Shown here: positions 10,992-21,514 of the stretch, piece after piece | Numbering within the stretch: the stretch's first letter is position 1 | How the letters are laid out: each line of letters opens with the position of its first letter | From: Zeugodacus cucurbitae | Lineage: Eukaryota; Arthropoda; Insecta; Diptera; Tephritidae | Direction: 5' to 3' | Length of the DNA stretch: 64,000 nucleotides | Assembly: GCF_028554725.1 (NCBI RefSeq) | Contig: NC_071670.1 | Coordinates: 26,158,001-26,222,000 of the forward strand | The notes under the pieces: generated by a model | Database searches by the model: none | What the model was told of the DNA's origin: nothing | Seen by the model: the letters and a program-made list of their open reading frames with translations, nothing else | Program-made: the position numbers and the translations under genes

Positions 10992-11345
10992 TCAAGTTTT
11001 ACGACTCATTAGTATCATTTCCGTTTTATAAGCAGCTAGTTCGAGTCCACCTTTCTCTAGCAATTTTTTAACATTGCTTATGATTTTATTACACTTATTA
11101 TTCTCTTCATCAAGTGTTTTCGCTATCATCAGAACTCCCTCATACATTATGTTGCACAGTACAGGACCGAGAACTGACCCCTGTGAGACACCGACACTTA
11201 CTTTTACGTTTCAGTACCCCATTCTGTGTCGTATACCAGTACCCTGTCTACGAAATGGCTTGTCACAATTGAGAGAAGGTAGTTGGGGACATTTAACTCT
11301 GCCAGAGCTCTAATAATTAGTGTCCCCTTCGTTGAATTGAAGACA
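10992..11345 (-). pseudogene. R1-clade-like reverse transcriptase remnant lacking the YADD core
   Basis: On the minus strand an open frame reads LNVPNYLLSIVTSHFVDRVL, then, across a damaged codon, VSQGSVLGPVLCNIMYEGVL, then KKLLEKGGLELAAYKTEMIL, ending at a stop at 10992. This order is that of the palm and post-palm region of R1-type LINE reverse transcriptases (GVPQGSVLGPLLWN.MYDGVL ... GLELA..KTE). The FADD catalytic segment expected between YEGVL and AKTLDEE is missing, so the remnant cannot be active. Upstream fingers and the endonuclease are absent. LINE-X follows directly at about 11462. The R1 clade is inferred from motif wording; a tree would be needed. Confidence 0.65.
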
Positions 11346-11461
11346 ATTTTTATTTTAAAGGTGGTAACCATTGTAGAAAACGATTTTCAAACTCCTTACG
11401 TACAGTTGCCACCGAAACCATTGGCTTTCGGAAAAGTAAAAAAACAGCTGATATGATGAGG

Positions 11462-12953
11462 ATTGCGTCTCGCAGTGGAGAGAAAACAGATTGCCTACCT
11501 CGCAATGTTCGATCGACCGCAACACGAGCGGGATGGGAAAGATACGCATTTGCAGACAAAAAAGAAAGAGACCAAAATGCGTGAGTATGAAAAATTTTAC
11601 GAAAAGATCCGGCGACTAATTGAAGGTTTCAAGACCGGAGCACACTCCTGTAGGACTCCCAGAGGTGATCTAGTTGTTGATGACCAGAGTATACTGTGCT
11701 TTTTGAGGGAACACTTCTCCAGCCTGCTGAATGGCAGTAAAAGAACAACACCAGGAGATGGCGAACTGACCAGATGTTCACCATGCGCCAAATCCTGGAA
11801 AAGACCCGTGAAAGGAGGATCGACACACACCATCTCTTTGTCGATTTTAAAGCTACCTTCGATAGTACGAAAATGAGTTGTTTTTATGCCGCTATGTCTG
11901 AATTTGGTATTCCTGCAAAATTAATACGGCTGTGTAAGTTGACGTTGAGCAACACCAAAAGCTGCATCAGGATCGGGAAAGACCTCTCCGAGCCGTTCGA
12001 TATCAAACGAGGTTTCAGACAAGGTGACTCACTATCGTGTGAATTCTTTCACCTGGTGCTGGAGAAAATAATAAGAGATGCAGAGCTAAATAGAGAAGGT
12101 ACAACTTTTTTTTTTGGAAAAGAGTGTACAACTGCTGGCGATATCATTGGAAATAACACCCGCGTCGTTAGTTCTGATTTTTCCAGACTGGATAAGGAAG
12201 CGAAGAGAATGTGTTTGGTGGTGAACGAGGACAAGACGAAATATCTCCTGTCATCAAACAAACAGTCAGCGCATTCGCGTCTTGGCTCCCACGTCACTGT
12301 TGTCAGTCAAAACGTTGAAGTTGTAGATAATTTCGTTTATCTAGGCACCGGCATCAACACCGATAATAATGTCAGCTCTGAAATCTAACGCAGAATCACT
12401 CTTGCCAACAAGTGCTACTATGGACTTAGTAGGCAATTGAAAAGTAAAGTCCTCTCTCGACGAACAAAAACTAAACTCTACAAGTCCCTCATCATTCCCG
12501 TCCTATTTTATGGTGCAGTAGCGTTGAAGATGTCAACATCCGATGAGACGGCACTAGGAGTTTTCGAGAGAAAGGTTTTGCGGAAGATTTACGGTCCCTT
12601 AAACATTAGCAACGGCGAATACCGCAAAAGATGGAATGATGAGCTGTATGTGTTATTTGACGACATAGACATAGTCCAGCGAATAAAAAGACAGTGGCTA
12701 TGCTGGCTAGGTCATGTTGTTTGAATGGACGAAAGTGCCCCAGCTCTGAAAGTGTTCGATGCAGTATCCGCTGGTGGAAGCCGAGGAAGAGGGAGACCTC
12801 CTCTCCGATGGAAGGACCAGGTGGAAAAGGATCTATCTTCACTTGTTATTACCAATTGGCGGCAAACTGCCAAAAGGATATGCGTGGCGCGCTGTTGTGG
12901 ACTCGGCTATAACCGCGTAAGCGGTGTCTACGCTAGTCAAGAAGAAGAAGAAG
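11462..12953 (+). mobile_element. LINE-X copy 1, internally deleted and broken
   Basis: Non-LTR retrotransposon fragment of a family with at least six members in the window. It encodes, in order, a pre-RT linker (IRRLIEGFKTGAHSCRTPRG), part of the RT fingers (HHLFVDFKATFDS), the palm region RGFRQGDSLSCEFF, and a C-terminal segment ending in a WLGHVV-type motif followed by GRGRPPLRWKDQVE. A deletion of about 0.4 kb joins GGCGAACTGA to the TTCACCATGCGCC region. The YADD box is lost to a further change around 12100-12140. In-frame stops lie at 12386-12388 and 12722-12724. The 3' tail is (GAA)n at 12941-12953. RTE-like affinity is likely, but the clade is not settled. Confidence 0.8.
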
Positions 12954-15610
12954 TGATAACCATAGTGTTCTTACCTTTTATGAAAGTTGGTTTGTATTCG
13001 TCAGTCAGGAGTACTAAGTCAAAATTTGCGAATGATGATAATAATGTTGTACGGCTGTGAATACAATAACCCAACCTATTACACTGAGGACTTTGTATGA
13101 GGTAAAAACAGTAAGGCTTAGGTGAGCAATTTGTGTTTCTTCTTTCAGTTAACGCATAGCTTTGATAGCACCGCATTCTACAGTGTCTTCATCAGGAAGT
13201 TCCTCGTTTATAGTCTTATTTATTTCTTCAGGTATCGTTGCCTCGTCCATTTCTCTGATTTCAAGCGTGACTGCCTGCTCTAGGACTCAAACTAGTGCCA
13301 CATACATATATTAAAAGATCTTCAAGCATAGTTACCAAGTTTCCGATTCTCGTTATAGTTAATCTTCGGCGAAATGTCGTTGGCTATCCAAAGGGTGAAG
13401 TAGATCATTATAAGTGCCTACGTTCAGTGCCAGATCAGCGTTAATCAGGAGCAGAGTTTAACCGGAAATTGCAGCGACAACTCAATGACGACAAACATCG
13501 AATGTACCATTGCCAAGGTTTTAGTGGGGACGGGAGAAGTTGCCGAATACCACGTCTGTCAGTGCCGATATATATAACCCATTTCCAGTGGGGTCTCAAC
13601 AACGTCTTACTGCGCTTAGGCTATGGCTTTCCAGTATTGTCGTTGACCTCCAGTGAACTGGGAATTGTTTTTCAGCCGCTCCTACTTTGGAGACATACCC
13701 TGCCCAGTGAGGCGCTCACTCTGAGTTAGACGCTCTCTGGATTTTTGGATTTGACAAGGAGTTATGGACTTCCTTGAGCCAATATAGCCTTTTAAAGTAC
13801 ATGTTCCATCTCTAGCCTTGTGAACACATTTTTGTAACAGTAGATCCGTGTTTCATCGAACTCGAAAAGACTCAGAAACTTCAGCGATGAAGAGGTTTCA
13901 CAGTTGCGCTTGTCGTTCGGAAAGAGTAAATGAGGCACCAATCCTACCAGTTTTCCACATTGTAACGCGTTAACGAAATATCTGATATCATACAACTATC
14001 AAGCAAATTATTTTTATTTCATTTCCATTTTTCTAAAGTATGCAGACATGTCCATTTCCATAACCGATCATAAACAGAATGGGAGTCTCATTATGCCGAA
14101 GTTGACTACAAGTACTACAATATATTACTACGTAATAAAATTTTTTTGCAATAGTGGCACTATCGAGCGGGAAGACTGAGTATTAATCAGATCAAACCGT
14201 TTATAACACTCTGTCTCCGAAATACATAAATTCGTTTGATTAACACGAAATTAGTTTGATAGGCGAAAGAATTTAAAGCATGTTCAAATGACGAAATTGG
14301 AAACTAATGAAAACGAATTAAATTGTGGAGAAGAGAAGATAAAATTATAATAAACATAATATATTTATATGATATCCCACTATATCTTTAATCGAAATAT
14401 TTTTGTAAAATATTGGAAAACTATTAAAACATGTTTCGAATTATTACTAGTTAATGGTCGGAACTTTGAGGATCTAGATTTTAACGGTATTGGTTATATT
14501 ATGCTAGTTTTGATGTCAAACAGAGGGGGGTCCATGTAATGAAATATATCCTATGAATATCAAATGTGTTGTCATACATACTGGGGCAATACACAAATAT
14601 ATAAATATGTAGAAATGTAGAAGTTTAATCGATTTTTATCAGAAAAGTGTGCTGACTTGTATATATACGTATGTACATATGTATCTATTATATATACATA
14701 TGTGTAGATGGATGTCATGATTAATAAACGGGGCATTTTCCATTCGTGAAAGTATTCTTAGTAACCATCCGCGCCAGCTCAAAGTACGAGAATATCGCAC
14801 TAAGCGACGACAATCAGCGGGCACTGCGCTCGTGTATAATCGATCTAACAAAACTGATTGCGACAATTACTATCCGTGAGGTGAGGTACAAACAATCAGC
14901 CGAAAATATCCGCTCTAAACGAGGTTATAAGCTCACACACGACCATAAATCGCACAAATAGCAATACAAACAAAAAACAAAAACATATTTAGGTTTATTG
15001 GAATGAAAATGCAACATTATGGCAGCACTAACAATATTCTAGGCGAAGGTATGAGTATGAGTATGTCGTTTACAAGCAGGAACAAAACAGCAGCTGTGGG
15101 GATAATAGCAGCTTCCAAAATTGTTGCGAAATTAGCGGCCAATCACGTCATGCACTTGTGTTCGTATTAAATCCATAAATACCGTACAAGTAACAATCAA
15201 TGTTCGCGCGTTTGACTCGTGACTGGCAGCGGACAGTGTATCTAGAGAGGAGCGTTGGTTAATGCAGTTACTGTGAATTAAGAGACTGCAGTTACCGTAT
15301 AATGGCAATAAAGCCGACCAGCTAGCTCACGCTCATTCATTGCGTGAGGCTAGTGTCCATAACGCCCTGAAGACACTTGCATAGTGTGTCCGCTATTGAT
15401 GGGGTTACCACTACTAAATTAGAGTCAAATGCTATTTCTTTTCGCTTAATAGTCGATCTTCATTATGTTAGTAAAGACAGTCTCTGCAAATCTATTTGAG
15501 ATATTCCTATTCATATGTATCAAAGAGTCCCTAATTATTTGATATGAGTATTCAGCTGATATTTCTATACCCCAAAGTTATCTTGTTGGACACTATTATA
15601 CACATTAAAA
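12954..15610. other. Unclassified DNA
   Basis: No gene or transposon is assigned. The interval 14740-14960 is less A+T-rich and has an unrecognised 71-codon frame. A TATA/TACATA microsatellite lies at 14655-14705. A short frame at 15297-15381 contains GNKADQLAHAHSLREA, reminiscent of the C-terminal GNE.AD.LA part of RNase H in LINEs, but it is too short to annotate. Confidence 0.4.
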
Positions 15611-15685
15611 TACAGTATACTCTCGAAAAGTAAATTCTCAGAAAGTAAATAATCGCGGAAAAGTTAATCACCTTTAAGATTACAC

Positions 15686-15943
15686 ATGCACCTCGAAAAA
15701 GTAAATTTTTTAATTTACTTTTCAGAGAGTGTGATAAAAAATTCGAAACGAAGCAAGCAGTGTTTTTTACGATGTTGCAAAAACACTTACTCTCTTGTTT
15801 ATCGCGCCTTTTTAGTAAATAAACTCTCCTACTTGATCCACTGGTTTAAAAATGAAAACGATGCAAATCAGGTGTCAGACTTTTTGAATTGTCGTACAAA
15901 AATGGTCAGAAAATATATTGCAAAAGAAAAAAAAACAAAATAA
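15686..15943 (+). pseudogene. Residual frame of the pogo-like element
   Basis: The frame contains LVNKLSYLIHWFKNEND and NQVSDFLNCRTKMVRKYI and ends in a Lys-rich tail before a TAA stop. The same residues are readable on the minus strand of copy 2 at about 47336-47510, so it is an inherited part of the element rather than chance. I recognise no catalytic DDD motif, helix-turn-helix or CENP-B domain. It could be the C-terminal remnant of a transposase. Confidence 0.45.
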
Positions 15944-16148
15944 TATTCAAGATTTTTTCCCTTCGTAGTAAATACATATATATGTATGTAAATGTAAATA
16001 TGTTTTTCATGTAAATCCATATGTTTTATTGAAGCAAATAAATGAATGAATTTTTTAAGTTTAAAAATGCATTTAATATTATAAAAACAGATCATTTATG
16101 TATATATTTGGAAAAGTAAATTATTCGAAAAAGTAAATTACCCAAAAT

Positions 16149-16160
16149 ACCAATCGATTT
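16149..16160. repeat. 12 bp target-site duplication, 3' side of the I-like LINE
   Basis: ACCAATCGATTT here equals 21074-21085 on the other side of the LINE. The undivided sequence survives at 47233-47244 in pogo-like copy 2, in reverse complement, which proves both the boundary and the duplication. Confidence 0.92.
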
Positions 16161-16195
16161 TATTTATTTATTTTATTTATTTATTTAAAGGAAAT
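16161..16195 (-). repeat. (TAAA)n-type 3' tail of the I-like LINE
   Basis: On the plus strand the sequence is a run of TATTTATTTATTT words, that is TAAATAAATA on the element strand, directly abutting the target duplication. Short-repeat tails instead of poly(A) are known for I elements. Confidence 0.8.
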
Positions 16196-16415
16196 ACAAT
16201 TATAAATAATAATACTACCTATAAGATATAACAGCACTAGCTACAGGGCCTTCGGCTGTGGGCTAATATTAATTTGTAATACGTTAGTCTAGTTAAGAAT
16301 TAGTATATGTACACTTCTTATTTTTAGTATAAAGTGTTATTAAATTGTAGATATATATATTTACATAGGGGTTTATTAATATAAAGGTATTTGTATAGTG
16401 AGTAATTAATTCGAT

Positions 16416-17309
16416 TTAGATTAGATGTTTTAATTGGGCTTTGGAGATGAAATTGTATATTGTTTTTATGTTGGTAGTTGACGGTTCTTTAAGAAGTTTG
16501 GATATGGGGTAAGAGAATTCCCGTCTAATATTGCATAGAGCAGGACAGTGGTTTAATAAGTGTTCTATAGAATTCGTAGAACTATTACAAAGTCGACATC
16601 CAGGTGTTGTTGTATTGCGTTCCAGAATATGCTGGTGTGTAAAAATACAATGTCCTAAACGGAGTCGAATGAAAATTTTAATTTCCGGTATGCTGCAGGA
16701 AGAAGGGTATACTGCTTTAGTGCGCTCAGGATTTGTGAGTCGATAATGGTTGATATATGTAGACCAGGCAACCTTTAGTTGAATATACGTATACTTTTTA
16801 ATAAACTTTGAAATATCTTTGTTTTCATAAGTTTTAACATAAATACACGGGCAACGTATGGTGTTTTTTGCTTCTTTGTCGGGGAGTTCATTGCCCTTTA
16901 TGTCACAGTGACCTGGTACCCACATCAGTTTAATCTTTCTTTTACCTTCAATCAAATTGTCCCGAATTTCTTTAATTATAGTATTGCTGTTGGTTGGGTT
17001 TTGTACAGCAGATATTGTGGAAAGACTATCCGTACAGATGACATATTTACCTTTCGAAGACATGATCCATTGGGTTGCAACTTTTATGGCATATGCTTCA
17101 GCGGTAAAAACAGAACATGGAGGTAAAAGTAGACCTTTTGTGATGATTTTTGAGTTCTCGGATACCACTGCGTATGCAGTATTTTGATCGCTTTTGGATC
17201 CATCAGTATAAATGAATTTCCATCCTTCTAATTTCAGCTCACTTTCTCGTTGCATAAAGAGTTGTTTAAATACCTCTTTGTTGGTAGAGGTTGGGCAATC
17301 CAGATTCAA
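16416..17309 (-). pseudogene. RNase H and C-terminal CCHC domain of the I-like LINE
   Basis: Removes RNA from the RNA/DNA hybrid during element replication. The frame shows the RNase H catalytic set: Asp in FIYTDGSKSD, Glu in FTAEAYAIKVA, Asp in VICTDSLSTIS, and the His/Asp pair in WVPGHCDIKGNELPDKEAK, where the usual GNE.AD is LPD. A C-terminal CRLCNSSTNSIEHLLNHC pattern (CX2CX7HX4C) follows, as in other LINEs of this group. It is part of ORF2 but lies in a different frame from the reverse transcriptase; a one-base shift near 17290 separates them. The listed start is only the frame's upper limit (TTG in sequence), not a real initiation codon. The domain itself appears undamaged. Confidence 0.85.
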
Positions 17310-18606
17310 CGAGTATGCTTTTAGTGCTGGAAGTAGGGAAAGCCCCGAGACTACGTCTTATTGCCGTGTGATAAGGCGCGTAGAGTTTCTTTAATTCGCT
17401 GCCTGCATGATGTCCGTAGATAGGAAGCCCATAGTCGATAATTGATAATAGTAGAGCACTCGAGATGTTGATGAGAGTTGTAGGATTAATAAATGAATGT
17501 CTTGATGTAAGGAACTTAATAATATTTAGTCTTTCAAACAGTTTTTTCCTTATGTATAAACAATGATCCTTAAATTTAAACTTAGAATCGAAAGTTATTC
17601 CTAATATTTTAATCTTATTTACAGTAGGTATATTTATGTCTCTAAACGAAAAGTTAATATTATTACAATTTCTTTTACGACATATATGTAAAATATTAAA
17701 TTTTTCTAAAGATAATTTTGCACCAGATGTAAGAGACCATTCACGTAAATTATTAAATATGTCCGTAAATAAAAGTTTTATTCTATTCAAATCGAGTTGT
17801 TTTGAAAATATCAAGATGTCGTCCGCATACATACAATGGTCGACTGGGAATTTGAACAGAATTTGGCTGATTTCATTAAATGCTATTATAAATACAACCA
17901 CCGATAAGGGGGAGCCCTGAGGTACTCCGTTTTCTAATGGTAAACATTGAGAAAAGTTGTTATGCACTTTAACTCGAAATTTACGATTGATTAAGACGTT
18001 TTTCAGTAAGTTGAATATCTTTGGTCCTAGTTTCCATTTTATTAATTGTTGCATAACAATGTGAAGGCCGATACGGTCATATGCTTTTTCAAAATCTAGG
18101 CTTAAACAAGTAACGTGTCCTTTGTTAGAAATAACTTTGGAAGAATGGTGTTCGAAGTGTAAAAGAGCGTCTATTGTACCATGGTTTTTTCTGAATGCTA
18201 CTTGATTGTGACTGATTAATTTATTTTTCTCTGCGTACCACAATAAACGTTTAGAAAGTATTTTTTCTAAAACTTTTCCTAAACAAGAAAGGAGCGAGAT
18301 AGGTCTATAGCTCGTGAGTTCCAATGAAGATTTACCAGGTTTGGGTATTGGAATGATTTCAGCTATTTTCCAACTTTGAGGATATGAACCTTTTGAAAGT
18401 ATTTCGTTGTAAAGGTTTACTAACCTTTTTTTAAGTTCTTGAGGTATATTCTTTAACATATCGTAGGAAATCCTGTCAAAACCAGGTGTTTTGCCTCTAG
18501 CATTGGAAGTTACTAAATCAAATTCGTCAATAGATATAATTGTCTCTAAAGAAAGCGCTGAATTGTTAAGTTTATTAATGGGTAATATGTTATAGTTAAG
18601 AGCTTT
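17266..18606 (-). pseudogene. Reverse transcriptase domain of the I-like LINE
   Basis: Copies element RNA into DNA by target-primed reverse transcription. Motifs in order: a finger region PGKSSLELTSYRPISLLSC, AFRKNHGTIDAL, the first catalytic Asp in SLDFEKAYDRIG, GVPQGSPLSVVVF, and the catalytic CMYADDILIFSK. Thumb and connection follow. The frame is open upstream of the internal Met at 18459 to about 18606, where a one-base shift separates it from the endonuclease frame. The downstream shift near 17290 cuts it from RNase H. All visible catalytic residues are intact, so the lesions are few and point-like. Confidence 0.88.
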
Positions 18607-20239
18607 CTGACAGACGTCTTATATCTTGCCAAACTTGTTTAGGATTGGATTTGAAATTGATGTTAGTAGTAAATTTTTCCAAGCAGGCTTTTTTTGCCTT
18701 TTTGCTTTGCTGTTTAAAGATAGCGTTGTCACGTTTGTATGTTAAAAGGTCTAAAAGGTTCTGCGTTTTATTGTATTTATACCAACTTCTTTGTTTTAGT
18801 GTTCTTAACTCTTTTAACTCATTACTCCACCAAGGTTTGTAAAGGGAGTTACATGAATTTTTTGTTTGAGGGATCGAGTAGTGAGCTGAAGAATTTATTA
18901 TTTTACGGATAAGTGCAGCCTCTCGATTAATGTTATTGGAAACAGGGAATTTATCAGATATTGTAGAGCAGATTGCTTTATAATTAAACCAATTAGCTTT
19001 GTTAGTCAGAAAAATGGGTTTAAATTTTTTAATGGGTGTGAACGACTGAGTTCCAATTTCTATCGTCAGCGGGAAATGATCACTTCCGTGAAGGTCTCTA
19101 CAGACTTTCCAAGTACATAATGGTAAAATATTGGAGGAACATGTTGTGACATCTACATGGGTAAACGAATGATGAGTGGAGAAGTGTGTAGGACTGCCAT
19201 CATTTAAGATTACAAGATTAGTGCATAATAAGGCATCCTCAATTTTTGTACCTCTATCATTTGATTGTGGTGAGCCCCAAATTGGGCTCCAAGAATTAAA
19301 ATCGCCTAACCAGAAGATAGTGTTTTGGGATTTATTTAAAATCTGTAGAATATCTGTAGAGGAGAAGTGCTGTTTAGGTGGGATGTAGGTATTGATTAAC
19401 GTAAATTTTGGATTCATTAGTATCTCAATCGCAATAGTGAGTAGGGAGTCATCGGTAAACACGATTTTATGTGGTATGTTGGTTACCAATATTGCAACAC
19501 CTTCTTTGCTGTATTGGTGTTGTGCGGAATTAAAGAAGTACCCATTGTAGCCATGTGGAGGTGTTGGGCCAAAATTGTGTCGTATATGTGTTTCTATGGT
19601 TAATGAATGTATGTTGTTTATATGGAAAGAAGGACTAGTGAGAGCAGAGGTGAATGATTCAATTGGGTTTTGCATTCTTTCTCTTTCCTCGTTTTGCACT
19701 GTACGATTATTGTAGGCAGATCTATTATACGAAATGTTGTTGGTTTCTGTTGGATTGTTATTTTGCGAAGGAATTTCATTATTTCCTTGTGCAGGTAGAA
19801 GATTCTGATATTCGGTGATACGTTGTGATAAGAATTCAAACAATGCTTTATCACTGTTTGCGTTTTGTGGAGAGGGAATTGTGTTTAAGGTTTGATTTTG
19901 TTGCAGACTAGTAGTTTGCTCAAAACTGGTTTTTTGTTTTATGCTTTCTGTTGTTTGTAATGAATTTTGATTTTGGCTACTATTTATGATGGGATTTTTA
20001 GTAATTGAAGAGAAAGAAGGACCCCCAACAATTGATGGTGTTTGTTGTTTATAGAAGTTTATCGCTTCTTTCATTGAACATCTGTTTTGAACTTGTAATT
20101 TTAATATCTCTTTTGATTGTAAAAACTTTGGACAAGATTTGTCATATGATGCGTGCTCTCCTGCACAGTTTGCACACATTGTACGTGTGCATATATCGGG
20201 GTTGTGGGGGGGGGGGGGGGTAGATTGCAGTGTTGACAC
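18596..20239 (-). pseudogene. Fused gag tail and endonuclease of the I-like LINE
   Basis: A 547-codon frame that starts within the gag zinc-knuckle region (CANCAGEHASYDKSC), runs through a Gln/Asn/Thr-rich linker, and passes without a stop into the endonuclease. In the endonuclease I see IETHIRHNF (expected catalytic Glu of QETH), FWLGDFNSWSP, THVDV, and the catalytic GSDHFPL. The expected start of ORF2 and the N-terminal endonuclease strand with its WN.NG asparagine are missing between about residues 200 and 215. A deletion has evidently fused ORF1 to ORF2 in frame. C-terminal to EN is a basic segment (ELRTLKQRSWYKYNK). The stop at 18596 reflects the frameshift into the RT frame. The start is arbitrary. 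Confidence 0.8.
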
Positions 20240-20887
20240 ATTTTCGGGTTTTTACAGCGTTTAGCTGTATGATTAAGTTTACCACAATTTTTGCATAGCA
20301 TGGGGTCTGACCATGACTGAGTGCCACGTGATGTCCATGCGATTAGGAAGGGAATATTTGTCAAAAGTAAGGAGGCAGACTCCGGTATGTTTTGGTTTAC
20401 CATCTATGACCTTTGAAAATTTGTAAACCCCTACAACTCCTTGATCAGATAAGTTTTTAATTATTTCTTCTTCACTAAGTTCGATTAAGCATGGGGCATA
20501 TATTGTGCCTTTAGTGTAATTAAGTTTTTCATGGTTTTTCGCGTTCACTTCACAGATACCGTGTAAAAATTTAGTACGAATGAATTTTTCCGCGGTTGGT
20601 TTGTCTTTTAGAAATAAACATAAACTCCCGTCACGTAATTCAGTGATTTTGATAATTTCATTGCATACTAATTTTAGTGCAGAATGTAATGCGAAACAGT
20701 TATACTTATTTAGATGTTTATTTGCATCGATTGATGATAACACTACATATTTAGGGTTTTTCAATTCGACTTCTGGAAGTTTGGGGAAAGGTTCAAGACT
20801 TTTTTTAAATTTTTTTCGTTTTGGTTGGGGTTCAGATCCCAGTAAGGCGAATCTGTTATCCCCTAAATTTGGGGGCCCTGGGGCCAT
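20101..20887 (-). pseudogene. ORF1 (gag-like RNA-binding protein) of the I-like LINE, frameshifted
   Basis: The ATG at 20887 (MAPGPPNLGDNRFALLG) starts a 202-residue frame with a basic patch (KRKKFKKS) and an RRM-like/gag core. A shift near 20300-20310 moves into the frame carrying the first zinc knuckle CKNCGKLNHTAKRC (CX2CX4HX4C) and the start of a second (CQHC). A second shift falls at a run of 14 C on the element strand (plus 20205-20220 region), after which the third knuckle appears in the next frame. The protein would bind element RNA in a ribonucleoprotein particle. The homopolymer shift could be a true mutation or an assembly error. Confidence 0.78.
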
Positions 20888-21039
20888 ATTGTCTTTAATT
20901 TAGCACACTCCGAAATTAAATATTTAATATATGCACAAAAAAGATGAATTAGCTAACTCAATTAGAGAAACTAATGAAAATAAATTAAACAAAAAAGAAC
21001 CGTAAATTATACTCAGGCGAGAAAATGTACACTATGAAC

Positions 21040-21074
21040 ACGTCTGCTCGACACGAGTGATAGTCGGTGACTGA
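21040..21074 (-). promoter_or_regulatory. Internal Pol II promoter (Inr + DPE) of the I-like LINE
   Basis: Reading the minus strand from 21073, the element begins CAGTCACCGAC. With the flanking T this is TCAGTC, a match to the arthropod initiator TCAGTY. Taking that A as +1, AGACGT occupies exactly +28 to +33 (plus 21040-21045), a match to the downstream promoter element consensus RGWYVT. I, Doc and jockey elements are known to use such TATA-less internal promoters. The alignment with the 5' boundary set by the target duplication is independent support. Confidence 0.82.
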
Positions 21075-21085
21075 CCAATCGATTT
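21074..21085. repeat. 12 bp target-site duplication, 5' side of the I-like LINE
   Basis: ACCAATCGATTT, identical to 16149-16160, followed by ACTTTTCGAGAGTATACTG, the end of pogo-like copy 1. Confidence 0.92.
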
Positions 21086-21106
21086 ACTTTTCGAGAGTAT
21101 ACTGTA

Positions 21107-21370
21107 CTACGTTTTTTAAATGATGGTATTAAAAATGTTAGGGTCATTGATGCGCCTTTGGAACTACATCGATAGTAAGGAATAAATACATTATAATCGT
21201 CACTACATTGCACCCGACGACGCCAGTTGAGGATCTCAAATTTCGCCAGGTCTACATTCCTTCCATCTGAATTGAAATGACGGCCTTTAATTGGTCGGAC
21301 AGCAGGGGACACCGGATCGTTCATTTTGCGAGCTGGATTGTTTTCTTCCATTCAGGCAGCATAACCAATA
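21107..21370. other. Unclassified DNA between two LINE loci
   Basis: No recognised feature. A minus-strand frame reads through here but shows no motif I can name. The Jockey-type poly(A) tail begins at its right edge. Confidence 0.4.
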
Positions 21371-21514
21371 TTTTTTTTTTTTTTTTTTTCATATAATTCT
21401 TTATTTATTGAATCTGCTCTTTGGAGCCTAACAATAAGTTATAAAATCTTAATTGTAATTAAAACTAGACAAGCTCAACCAATTGATTGAGTTGTTTTGG
21501 TGAAACGTTGCTCC

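Larger units (their letters stand above)
16161..21073 (-). mobile_element. I-like LINE with RNase H, complete at both ends, frameshifted
   Basis: A 4,913 bp non-LTR retrotransposon inserted on the minus strand. It has a 5' UTR with an internal promoter (about 21073-20888), a gag-like ORF1, then an ORF2 region with apurinic endonuclease, reverse transcriptase, RNase H and a terminal CCHC segment, a 3' UTR and a (TAAA)n-type tail at about 16161-16195. Possession of RNase H plus gag zinc knuckles and an A+T short-repeat tail points to the I clade; LOA-like relatives are the main alternative. Several single-base frameshifts and one deletion make it inactive. A 12 bp target duplication brackets it exactly, and both empty and filled sites are in the window. 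Confidence 0.88.
15613..21104 (+). mobile_element. pogo/Tigger-like DNA transposon, copy 1, split by an I-like LINE
   Basis: Terminal inverted repeats CAGTATACTCTCGAAAAGTA occupy 15613-15632 and, inverted, 21085-21104. TA duplications are at 15611-15612 and 21105-21106. A CAGTATACTCTCGA-type terminus with TA target is characteristic of pogo/Tigger elements. Without the LINE (16161-21073) and its 12 bp duplication the element would be about 567 bp, so it was already internally deleted. Near 15686-15940 it keeps a frame (YLIHWFKNENDANQVSDFLN) also conserved in copy 2. This may be a piece of the ancestral transposase, though I cannot place it within the pogo protein. Arrays of AAAAGTAAATT words fill the subterminal regions. 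Confidence 0.8.

Noticed and set aside
15297..15381. GNKADQLAHAHSLREA string resembling the end of an RNase H domain
   Set aside because: Only about 28 codons, with no upstream catalytic motifs; could be chance.
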